Part shown: one piece after another, positions 11,401-22,900 of the stretch
Layout of the letters: each line of letters begins with the position of its first letter
Numbering within the stretch: the first letter of the stretch is position 1
Source of the DNA: Sinonovacula constricta
Lineage: Eukaryota > Mollusca > Bivalvia > Cardiida > Solecurtidae
Direction of reading: 5' to 3'
Assembly (NCBI GenBank): GCA_007844125.1
Contig: CM017572.1
Location: 45,984,396 to 46,048,395 of the forward strand
Length of the DNA: 64,000 bases
Program-made: the position numbers and the translations under genes
Notes under the pieces: generated by a model
The model's input: the letters and a program-made list of their open reading frames with translations, nothing else
The model's database searches: none
Told to the model about the DNA's origin: nothing

Positions 11401-14400
11401 TCCCTCTCAGCAAGCTTGAGCACTGATACTCAATGGACTTTCCAGCACAGCCCTCTCAGCAAGCTTTAGCACAGATACTCAGTGGACTATCCAGCACAGC
11501 CCTCTCAGCAAGCTTGAGCACTGATACTCAGTAGATTCTCCTGCACATCCCTCTCAGCAAGCTTGAGCACTGATACTCAGTGGACTCTCCAGCACAGCCC
11601 TCTCAGCAAGCTTGAGCACAGATACTCAGTAGACTTTCCAGCACAGCCCTCTCAGCAAGCTTGAGCACTAATACTCAGTGGACTCCCCTGCACATCCCTC
11701 TCAGCAAGCTTGAGCACTAATACTCAATGGACTCTCCAGCACATCCCTCTCAGCAAGCTTGAGCACTAATACTCAATGGACTCTCCAGCACATCCCTCTC
11801 AGCAAGCTTGAGCACTAATACTCAGTGGACTCTCCAGCACATCCCTCTCAGCAAGCTTGAGCACTGATACTCAATGGACTCTCCAGCACATCCCTCTCAG
11901 CAAGCTTGAGCACTGATACTCAGTGGACTCTCCAGCACAGCCCTCTCAGCAAGCTTGAGCACAGATACTCAGTGGACTATCTAGCACATCCCTCTCAGCA
12001 AGCTTGAGCACAGATACTCAGTAGACTTTCCAGCACAGCCCTCTCAGCAAGCTTGAGCACTAATACTCAGTAGACTATCCAGCACAACCCTCTCAGCAAG
12101 CTTGAGCACTGATACTCAGTTGACTCTCCTGCACATCCCTCTCAGCAAGCTTGAGCACAGATAATCAGTAGACTTTCCAGCACAGCCCTCTCAGCAAGCT
12201 TGAGCACTAATACTCGGTAGACTATCCAGCACAACCCTCTTACCAAGCTTGAGCACAGATACTCAGTAGACTTTCAAGCACAGCCCTCTCAGCAAGCTTG
12301 AGCACTGATACTCAGTGGACTCTCCAGCACATCCCTCTCAGCAAGCTTGAGCACTGATACTCAGTGGACTCTCCAGCACACCCCTCTCAGCAAGCTTAAG
12401 CACTGATACTCAGTGGACTCTCCTGCACATTCCTCTCAGCAAGCTTGAGCACTGATACTCAGTGGACTCTCCAGCACAGCCCTCTCAGCAAGCTTGAGCA
12501 CAGATACTCAGTGGACTCTCCAGCACAGCCCTCTCAGCAAGCTTGAGCACTAATACTCAGTGGACTATCCAGCACATCCCTCTCAGCAAGCTTGAGCACT
12601 GATACTCAGTGGACTCTCCAGCACACCCCTCTCAGCAAGCTTAAGCACTGATACTCAGTGGACTCTCCTGCACATTCCTCTCAGCAAGCTTGAGCACTGA
12701 TACTCAGTGGACTCTCCAGCACAGCCCTCTCAGCAAGCTTGAGCACAGATACTCAGTAGACTTTCAAGCACAGCCCTCTCAGCAAGCTTGAGCACTAATA
12801 CTTAGTAGACTATCCAACACATCCCTCTCAGCAAGCTTGAGCACTGATACTCAGTGGACTATCCAGCACATCCCTGTCAGCAAGCTTGAGCACTGATACT
12901 CAGTGGACTATCCAGCACATCCCTCTCAGCAAGCTTGAGCACTGATACTCAGTGGACTATCCAGCACAACCCTCTCAGCAAGCTTGAGCACTGATACTCA
13001 GTGGACTATCCAGCACATCCCTCTCAGCAAGCTTGAGCACTGATACTTAGTGGACCCTCCAGCACATCCCTCTCAGCAAGCTTGAGCACTGATACTTAGT
13101 GGACCCTCCAGCACATCCCTCTCAGCAAGCTTTAGCACTGATACTTATTGGACCCTCCAGCACATCCCTCTCAGCAAGCTTAAGCAGTGATAATCAGTGG
13201 ATTCTCCAGCACATCCCTCTAAGCAAGCTTGAGCACTGATACTCAGTGGACTATCCAGCACATCCCTCTCAGCAAGCTTGAGCACTGATACTCAGTGGAT
13301 TCTCCAGCACAGCCCTCTCAGCAAGCTTGATCACTGATACTCAGTAGACTATCCAGCACAACCCTCTCACCAAGCTTGAGCACTGATACTCAGTTGACTC
13401 TCCTGCACATCCCTCTCAGCAAGCTTGAGCACTGATACTCAGTGGACTCTCCAGCACAGCCCTCTCAGCAAGCTTGAGCACTGATACTCAGTGGACTCTC
13501 CAGCACAGCCCTCTCAGCAAGCTTGAGCACAGATACTCAGTAGACTTTCCAGCACAGCCCTCTCAGCAAGCTTGAGCACTAATACTCAGTGGACTCTCAT
13601 GCACATCCCTCTCAGCAAGCTTGAGCACTAATACTCAATGGACTCTCCAGCACATCCCTCTCAGAAAGCTTGAGCCCTGATACTCAGTAGACTATCCAGC
13701 ACATCCCTCTCAGCAAGCTTGAGCACTGATACTCAGTAGACTCTCCAGCACATCCCTCTCAGCAAGCTTGAGCACTGATACTCAATGGACTTTCCAGCAC
13801 AGCCCTCTCAGCAAGCTTGAGCACTAATACTCAGTGGACTATCCAGCACAACCCTCTCTCCAAGCTTGAGCACTGATACTCAGTGGACTCTCCTGCACAT
13901 CCCTCTCAGCAAGCTTGAGCACTTATACTCAATGGACTCTCCAGCACATCCCTCTCAGCAAGCTTGAGCACTGATACTTAGTGGACCCTCCAGCACATCC
14001 CTCTCAGCAAGCTTGAGCACTGATACTTAGTGGACCCTCCAGCACATCCCTCTCAGCAAGCTTGAGCACTGATACTTATTGGACCCTCCAGCACATCCCT
14101 CTCAGCAAGCTTAAGCAGTGATAATCAGTGGATTCTCCAGCACATCCCTCTCAGCAAGCTTGAGCACTGATACTCAGTGGACTATCCAGCACATCCCTCT
14201 CAGCAAGCTTGAGCACTGATACTCAGTGGACTCTCCAGCACAGCCCTCTCAGCAAGCTTAAGCACTGATACTCAGTGGACTATCCAGCACATCCCTCTCA
14301 GCAAGCTTGAGCACTGATACTCAGTGGACTATCCAGCACACCCCTCTCAGCAAGCTTGAGCACTGATACTCAGTGGACTATCCAGCACATCCCTCTCAGC

Positions 14401-17348
14401 AAGCTTGAGCACTAATAATCAGTGGACTATCCAGCACATCCCTCTCAGCAAGCTTGAGCACTGATACTCAGTGGACTATCCAGCACATCCCTCTCAGATA
14501 GCTTGAGCACTGATACTCAGTGGACTTTCCAGCACATCCCTCTCAGCAAGCTTGAGCACTGATACTCAGTGGACTATCCAGCACATCCCTCTCAGCAAGC
14601 TTGAGCACTGATACTCAGTGGACTATCCAGCACAGCCCTCTCAGCAAGCTTGAGCACTGATACTCAGTAGACTATCCAGCACATCCCTCTCAGCAAGCTT
14701 GAGCACTGATACTTAGTGGACCCTCCAGCCCATCCCTCTCAGCAAGCTTGAGCACTGATACTTATTGGACCCTCCAGCACATCCCTCTCAGCAAGCTTAA
14801 GCAGTGATAATCAGTGGATTCTCCAGCACATCCCTCTCAGCAAGCTTGAGCACTGATACTCTGTGGACTATCCAGCACATCCCTCTCAGCAAGCTTGAGC
14901 ACTGATACTCAATGGACTTTCCAGCACAGCCCTCTCAGCAAGCTTTAGCACAGATACTCAGTGGACTATCCAGCACAGCCCTCTCAGCAAGCTTGAGCAC
15001 TGATACTCAGTAGACTCTCCAGCACATCCCTCTCAGCAAGCTTGAGCACTGATACTCAATGGACTTTCCAGCACAGCCCTCTCAGCAAGCTTTAGCACAG
15101 ATACTCAGTGGACTATCCAGCACAGCCCTCTCAGCAAGCTTGAGCACTGATACTCAGTAGATTCTCCTGCACATCCCTCTCAGCAAGCTTGAGCACTGAT
15201 ACTCAGTGGACTCTCCAGCACAGCCCTCTCAGCAAGCTTGAGCACAGATACTCAGTAGACTTTCCAGCACAGCCCTCTCAGCAAGCTTGAGCACTAATAC
15301 TCAGTGGACTCCCCTGCACATCCCTCTCAGCAAGCTTGAGCACTAATACTCAATGGACTCTCCAGCACATCCCTCTCAGCAAGCTTGAGCACTAATACTC
15401 AATGGACTCTCCAGCACATCCCTCTCAGCAAGCTTGAGCACTGATACTCAGTGGACTCTCCAGCACATCCCTCTCAGCAAGCTTGAGCACTGATACTCAA
15501 TGGACTCTCCAGCACATCCCTCTCAGCAAGCTTGAGCACTGATACTCAGTGGACTCTCCAGCACAGCCCTCTCAGCAAGCTTGAGCACAGATACTCAGTG
15601 GACTATCTAGCACATCCCTCTCAGCAAGCTTGAGCACAGATACTCAGTAGACTTTCCAGCACAGCCCTCTCAGCAAGCTTGAGCACTAATACTCAGTAGA
15701 CTATCCAGCACAACCCTCTCAGCAAGCTTGAGCACTGATACTCAGTTGACTCTCCTGCACATCCCTCTCAGCAAGCTTGAGCACTGATACTCAGTGGACT
15801 CTCCAGCACAGCCCTCTCAGCAAGCTTGAGCACAGATACTCAGTAGACTTTCCAGCACAGCCCTCTCAGCAAGCTTGAGCACTAATACTCAGTGGACTCT
15901 CATGCACATCCCTCTCAGCAAGCTTGAGCACTAATACTCAATGGACTCTTCAGCACATCCCTCTCAGAAAGCTTGAGCACAGATACTCAGTAGACTCTCC
16001 AGCACATCCTTCTCAGCAAGCTTGAGCACTGATACTCAGTAGACTCTCCAGCACATCCCTCTCAGCAAGCTTGAGCACTGATACTCAATGGACTTTCCAG
16101 CACAGCCCTCTCAGCAAGCTTGAGCACTAATACTGACTATCCAGCACAACCCTCTCACCAAGCTTGAGCACTGATACTCAGGGGACTCTCCTGCACATCC
16201 CTCTCAGCAAGCTTGAGCACTAATACTCAATGGACTCTCCAGCACATCCCTCTCAGCAAGCTTGAGCACTGATACTCAGTGGACTATCCAGCACAACCCT
16301 CTCAGCAAGCTTGAGCACTGATACTCAGTGGACTATCCAGCACATCCCTCTCAGATAGCTTGAGCACTGATACTCAGTGGACTCTCCAGCACATCCCTCT
16401 CAGAAAGCTTGAGCACTGATACTCAGTGGACTATCCAGCACATCCCTCTCAGCAAGCTTGAGCACTGATACTCAGTGGACTATCCAGCACATCCCTCTCA
16501 GCAAGCTTGAGCACTGATACTCAGTGGACTATCCAGCACAGCCCTCTCAGCAAGCTTGAGCACTGATACTCAGTGGACTACCCAGCACATCCCTCTCAGC
16601 AAGCTTGAGCACTGATACTCAGTGGACTATCCAGCACAGCCCTCTCAGAAAGCTTGAGCACTGATACCCAGTGGACTCTCCAGCACAGCCCTCCAAGATA
16701 GCTTGAGCACTGATACTCAGTGGACTCTCCAGCACAGCCCTCTCAGATAGCTTGAGCACTGATACTGACATGACTCTCCAGCACATCCCTCTCAGAATGC
16801 TTGAGCACTGATACTCAGTGGACTCTCCAGCACAGCCCTCCTTGAAAGCTTGAGCACTGATACTCAGTGGACTCTCCAGCACATCCCTCTCAGCAAGCTT
16901 GAGCACTGATACTCAGTGGACTCTCCAGCACAGCCCTCCTTGAAAGCTTGAGCACTGATACTCAGTGGACTCTCCAGCACATCCCTCTCAGCAAGCTTGA
17001 TCACTGATACTCTGGACTATCCAGCACAGCCCTCTCAGCAAGCTTGAGCACTGATACTCAGTAGACTCTCCAGCACATCCCTCTCAGCAAGCTTGAGCAC
17101 TGATACTCAGTGGACTCTCCAGCACAGCCCTCTCAGCAAGCTTAAGCACTGATACTCTGGACTATCCAGCACATCCCTCTCAGCAAGCTTGAGCACTGAT
17201 ACTCAATGGACTCTCCAGCACATCCCTCTCAGATAGCTTGAGCACTGATACTCAGTGGACTCTCCAGCACAGCCCTCTCAGATAGCTTGAGCACTGATAC
17301 TCAGTGGACTATCCAGCACAGCCCTCCAAGATAGCTTGAGCACTGATA
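5440..17348. repeat. 49-bp satellite array, about 243 copies
   Basis: This is a continuous head-to-tail array of a 49-bp unit. Nearly every unit contains AAGCTT (a HindIII site) and CACTGATACTCAGTG, a 6-bp stem with a 3-nt loop. The variable parts are GGACTATCC/GGACTCTCC, CACATCCC/CACAGCCC and TGATACT/TAATACT. Shortened 45-bp units lacking CAGT occur mostly near both ends. There is no ORF of note. The array lies between MCAT and the vWA-mosaic gene and ends abruptly at 17348 within a unit. Confidence 0.95.
7790..15780. repeat. Higher-order duplication inside the 49-bp satellite
   Basis: Rare variants match between 7790-12150 and 12150-15780. The spacing is about 4359 bp at the left (for example CCCTGTCAG at 8514 and 12873). 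It becomes about 4312 bp after an extra short unit near 9366. It becomes 3626 bp after 10590-11275, which is itself repeated at 11276-11961 with an exact offset of 686 bp (14 units). The order of events read from this is a block duplication plus a later 14-unit duplication in the left block, or loss of that segment from the right block. Confidence 0.85.
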
Positions 17349-19650
17349 GTATTTTAATGGATGAAAGTAATACTCTACTGGACAGAGATATATTTATTTA
17401 TTCAGCATATGGACTAACAATAATTTAATAACAAAAAAAACTCTTATATGTTCAATTGCCATCAGCAGTCTTTTTCAACCTTTATCATATTATTTAACTT
17501 CAGTATGCTTCTTTTATTATTTCACTTTTAGAATGATCAATGATCATTGCTTCCCTTTTTTATATACTTCAGTAAGCCTGAAGTGAAAGTTTGTAGCCTG
17601 ATATGAAACTTGTTGATCAATAAAACAGTTTATATAAGTCAATGTTGGTCATTAGTTCCACTTACCTATGTCTTTGTACGTCACAATAAATATTGATAAG
17701 ATTATCTCCAACTGCTTCTCAAAATCAAGCATCCTTGCAAGTTCAAAGAATTTTGACTGAATAAAAATGAAGCAAAATATCTGCTCAAGAAACTGCCAAC
17801 TGATGGACAGATAACATACTACTATAATACAACCTTTTAGGGTTTAAAATATATGCTCAAAACATTTAAAGATCTTGTCATACTATGACATTGCTATCAA
17901 GGTCCAGATTTTAGCGAGTGTAAGATTTTGTTTGGAAGAGTCATTACTCGACTTATGCATGAAATCCACACCATGGTTGTAGAGCAGCATCATAATTAAA
18001 ACAACATGGCCATGACAGGATATAAATAGGTATATGTGTGTCACAAAAGTAATTTTTTGTTAATGGTGATAATGTTAAGTCAAACATTAATAAATGCACA
18101 TGTTTATAGTACATGCAAATCCCATTAACTTAACTGATAAAAACCTCATCTCCCAAATCAATAAAAAAAATGTAAATAGTGATTTTTACCTTTTCTTTGA
18201 ATTTGTATGTGGATTCCCAAGGCATGCAAAAGTGAAAAGCCTAAAAACATGAGACTGACAGATTTGCTAAGATTCGGGTGTGCTACTTCATGCTTTTAGT
18301 GAAACAGTTTGTTTTGGTTTTTGTTACATTGAAATGATACAATTATAGACATATTGGCAACAATTTTCATCGAGGTAAGCAGACTAATGATTCTTCAAAT
18401 GATTAAAAACAAGTTATATTATACTTGTAGATAAATCTTCCTTATCAATCAGAAGTTCTCCCTTTGTTGCACAGATGATTTGGTTTAATGTGTAGTTGTG
18501 CACTCAATTAGTTCTAGCAATAAACCTACATTGTTAAGTGTAAGTCACATAAAAAAAATCACTTTTATTTCTTGGCAACTACAACCTGCATTTCAATGAA
18601 ACTTTGTGGGAACTTCAAATACCAAAAGGAGCTGCACATATTCTCTCTGTTCTGATTGGACCCTTGATTAGTTATGCAGTATTTGTACAGTGTAACATTG
18701 GTTTGGGGGCTATTTCTCAGCAATGGCTTACTGGATTAAAAAAAAACTAAGGAAAAATCAATAGCAAAATGGATGTACACATGACTGGTCTGTTCTGGTC
18801 TGACCATTTAACACATGGTTATGGCCCCTGAATAGCATTTCATTTCTGCATTATTTCTTGGCAACTACAGCACATATCATCACTTTTTGTGACTGCACAA
18901 TTTTTTTTCTTTCATCAAGATGATAACCACAAGGTATTTTATATATTTTTTTATTGATTTATTCCAATTTTCTTGATATCCAAATTCTAACTTTTACATA
19001 TTCTTCATACAAGGCGGGGATATACTGTCTGTGACAGTCTTGTTTGCTTTGATTTTTTTTTGTTTCGTTAATTCTGGTAATTTTTAGCTAAGAGGTATTT
19101 TTATCTGTGCTTCTTTTCATTACAGTAAATCTGATTCTACTTATTAATATTCAGTTGTTCATTTTTCTGAACATTGTTCTTTTAGAGAGTCCAATGTAAA
19201 TATTTTCTTTTGCATGAACTACTGGTTTCATCATACTGTATGCTGAAGTATGTTAAATGTATGGCTTGCGCCTCTGACACCAGTTTGTGGTGCTCTTGTT
19301 TAAATAAGCAACTTCTTTCCTAAAGTTGATATTTTTATGCCAATTTTGCAGACTCTTGGTCTGCTATTTGCTTATATAGAAGGCTTAACCAAATAGTATA
19401 GACCAGATCAGCCAGCTCCATGCTGGGAAATGTCTGATCAGGAACCACACTTTTTTCTTCTCAGTCTTTGCTTATAAGTACATCACCTCTGACATGTAAC
19501 ATACATAATATTAAAACAAACAAAACAACCTGAGAATATAGCATGGGTTTTTAACAATAGCAACTTAAGGGCTTAATTCTGATTGTTACTATAAATAATG
19601 CATGTATTATCTGGTTACTATTCTATACCTTTAAGTGCAAAAGAAAACAG
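17349..19650. other. Intergenic stretch without recognised genes
   Basis: This AT-rich sequence lies between the end of the 49-bp satellite and the 3' end of the mosaic gene. No ORF with domain features, RNA gene or terminal repeat was recognised on either strand. Confidence 0.5.
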
Positions 19651-19670
19651 AAACAAATGTGTATGAAAAT

Positions 19671-19676
19671 TTTATT
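19671..19676 (-). terminator. Poly(A) signal of the mosaic gene
   Basis: AATAAA on the minus strand lies 168 nt past the stop codon of the last exon. It is the first canonical hexamer downstream. It would give a 3' UTR of roughly 190 nt with cleavage near 19650. Confidence 0.55.
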
Positions 19677-19843
19677 AGTTATAAAAATATGAAAAAGACA
19701 ATAACTTGACATGAACACATCTCTCCCCATCCCGTGTTAATGTATGAATGTCACAAAGTTTCTGCCAGGATGACTAATGTGTGTAGTCTGTCACTGTTCT
19801 AGTCACCCTGAGGCACACTGTAGTGTATGTTAAGATGGAAGGT

Positions 19844-19970
19844 TTACTCTGGCACATAGTTCTGTGGGTACTGGATGACCACATTGGCAGGACAGTTGGG
19901 TGTCTGGCAGCATTTGCCGGGTGCTGGGGCATTCAGAGTACATGTAGATGGCAGCTGCCATTGAAGACAC
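19844..19970 (-). CDS. Mosaic gene exon 40: VWC9, second half and stop
   Basis: The exon encodes CLQWQLPSTCTLNAPAPGKC, then CQTPNC, and ends PANVVIQYPQNYVPE followed by TAA at 19846-19844. The CP of other copies is CL here. The protein ends shortly after the last VWC Cys, with no membrane anchor or GPI-like tail. Confidence 0.86.
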
Positions 19971-22900
19971 CTGCACACAAGACAATAAAGGTAATTAGGC
20001 TTACCTTACTAACATTTGTTTATAACCTAACCTAAATTTGTAGCTTTGGTGCTAGTTTCATGTTATTTTACAAGAGCTTAGAGCTAGTAAAGAATTACAA
20101 GCAAATTATTAGCAATTGTAAGTTTAAGATGTCCATGACATTATGCTTTAAGCCTATGACCAGTTGACATTAAACTGTTCATACCCTGGTTTATTAAGTT
20201 TTAAACTTAATGTCTTTCTAATTAAAATATTTATTATTATTTGACATGGCTTTTTAGATATTTGTTCACAGGCTTATTTTTTTTAACTTAAATTTAAGCA
20301 TTATATGTTTGTCTGAGAATACTGTTATTTGTCTGGTATTTTTAGTTAATAGTTGATATAAAATATTTTAAATTTCTTTCAAATCTTACACATTTGCTAA
20401 TTGTTTGTGTACAGGAAACTTCCCAGCATAGACGTGTTTACGTATGCCTAGAATATTTGGCATTTAACTAAGAATTTAGCATTCGTTATTAAAATTTTTA
20501 CACAACTTTATTCACACATATCAGAGATATGTGGCCAGTTGTACTTACAGGCTTGCACAGCTGTATTGTCCAGTCTGCTCATCAAGGCAGGTACACTTGT
20601 ATTTACAGTCATCATTCCATGTGTCTCCCTGGTGATATGCCACATTCTTGTAGAAGCAGCCTGACCCTTGGCCTGAAATGGTATGACATACAGATACACA
20701 CTTTTACAAAAACATAGTATGTAAGAATTAACAAAAACATGCACAGCTAAAATATCTAAGAGGTTGATTGCAAACATTTTCCTGAGGGAGCTGACTATCA
20801 TCAAACTTCAGCTTGTATGTCTTGTTTAGTTTATAAATTATTCCTGTTTTCATTTTGTACATCAGCTGTTTGTTGGAAATTGGGTTAATACATTCAATTA
20901 CTATATGACTCTAAAGAGCACCCAAACAGTTCAAAACTACTTAGTGAGAAAATAGTGCAGCCTATTCTAATGCTTGAACCTAGAACTGTGCTAACCAAAC
21001 ATGCTCTACTGAATGAGCTACATAAAAATTATTTCTATTTTTTAGTTCTAAACCAGGCCATTTTATAAGGTCTATAAATTATATTAATATTGCTGTTCAT
21101 AGCCTGAAAGCAGCTATTCTATAAAAGTCATGGATAATTCACGTGTTTCATAATCATCCACACTAAAGTTTGTGTAGTATATGTAAATTGATCCTCCACA
21201 AAGTCATACACAAAGTTTAAAAAAACACTGAAGTCACTGTCAAAAGCATAAAAAAAATATTTTTAACTAATTAAAATATTTATATATATTTATGTGGCTT
21301 GCTACCTGTCATTGTGCCTGTGCCAGTACCGGTTCCTGTCCCGGTGCCTGACCCAGTACAGTCTGGTACCCCACAGCACTCTCCAGCTGCCTTCTTTAAC
21401 ACACAGCCAGCAGGCAGGTTGTAGTGGGGACATCTGGAATGTTCAAATAAATACTTAAGATAACCACAACAGACAGTGATGTAGGTAAGCAATGCTTAAC
21501 TCACTCTAGTTACGTTATATTACCCTTTGAACATTACACTTAAGAGCAGTTCCAGTTTCTGCAAATCAAAATTTGTTAGTGCAAAGTGGACTAGGAGTAG
21601 ACACTATGATAATTCTATTGATGCCAAGTTACAAGTCACAATGATAAACCAAGGATTTTCCACCATGAACATAATGATACTGGGTTAAAAGTCCTATCTA
21701 GAAATTGACATCTACCTTTACCATGCACTGTTGCTTAGTAACCTAAGTAGAGTATTAGTTAATAGCTCAACATCATGATAATGAACTTAGACAGATAAGA
21801 AAAGACTCTTCAGAAGAAAAGTACTGATCCTAATTATACAGCACTCATCAGTAATTCTCTTTCTATGACAACCTTTAGAGTCGACTATAGATGAGTGCAA
21901 TAACCCAGTTTCTATGAACACCTGTATACTAGACTGTAGCAATAGACGTCTATACATGAGTGCAATCATACAATTTCTTTGGTAATGAGTATAGTACAGG
22001 TAGGTGCAATAAGTAAGTTTCTTTCATAATTTGTATATAATATGCTAGAGAGTGTTATAACTGAGTTTCGATTATACACAGTATAGTTGTAATGTAGAAG
22101 AGTGCTTACCTCTCACTGCATCTGTAGAAGCCAGTTAGTCCATTCTCACAGGTACAGTTGAAGTCACAGCCATCGACCCAGGTGTCTCCAGATGGGTAAT
22201 ACTTGCCCTTGTACACACAGCCACCACCTACACGCAACCATAAACCGAAGTTACATTGACAGATTTGTTTTTAAATCTTCAGCCGTGAGAAATATTTGAT
22301 TTAGCTATTAATCAAGGAACACATAAAGGCAGTCAAATAGATGTGTTACTGTGTTGTATATTTCTGTGTCATGCTATATTTGCAGCTTAATTGTTATGAC
22401 ACAAATGATCAGATTTGAATGACAGTATGATTTCAGATGCATATATCCAAAAAATAGTTAACAATGTGAAGCCTGTTTGGAGATTAAACCTGAAACTCTT
22501 TGCAGTGAAGGTGGCCATATTTATAGTATGGTCACTAGTTCAATAATGATTGACAAAACATCAACACAGAGAAAGAAAGACTATATAACAAGAGAAGAAA
22601 GTAAGAGATTAATATGGAGAGATAGAGAAAAGAGACTAAGTCACTCACTGAATCCTGTGAAGCCACTGCCTGGGGGAACAGTTTGGTGTCCAGTCATGCC
22701 ACCTGTGTTGGTGCCAGTGGCATTTCCACTCAACATACCTAGAGAACAGAAACTCACTCTTTACCTTCACTGTATAAAAGATTTGTTACTACCTCGTCAC
22801 AGCTGAAATTAAATAAATTAATATACTTTTGCATAAGGTATTTAAAAAGATTCATAAAACTTAAATTGTCAAATGTACTTATAATAATATATTGTTAACT

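Noticed and set aside
16619..16906. Minus-strand frame with repeated LKLAERDVLES-type peptides
   Set aside because: It is a chance open frame in the 49-bp satellite, whose period is not a multiple of three; it opens only where unit lengths vary.
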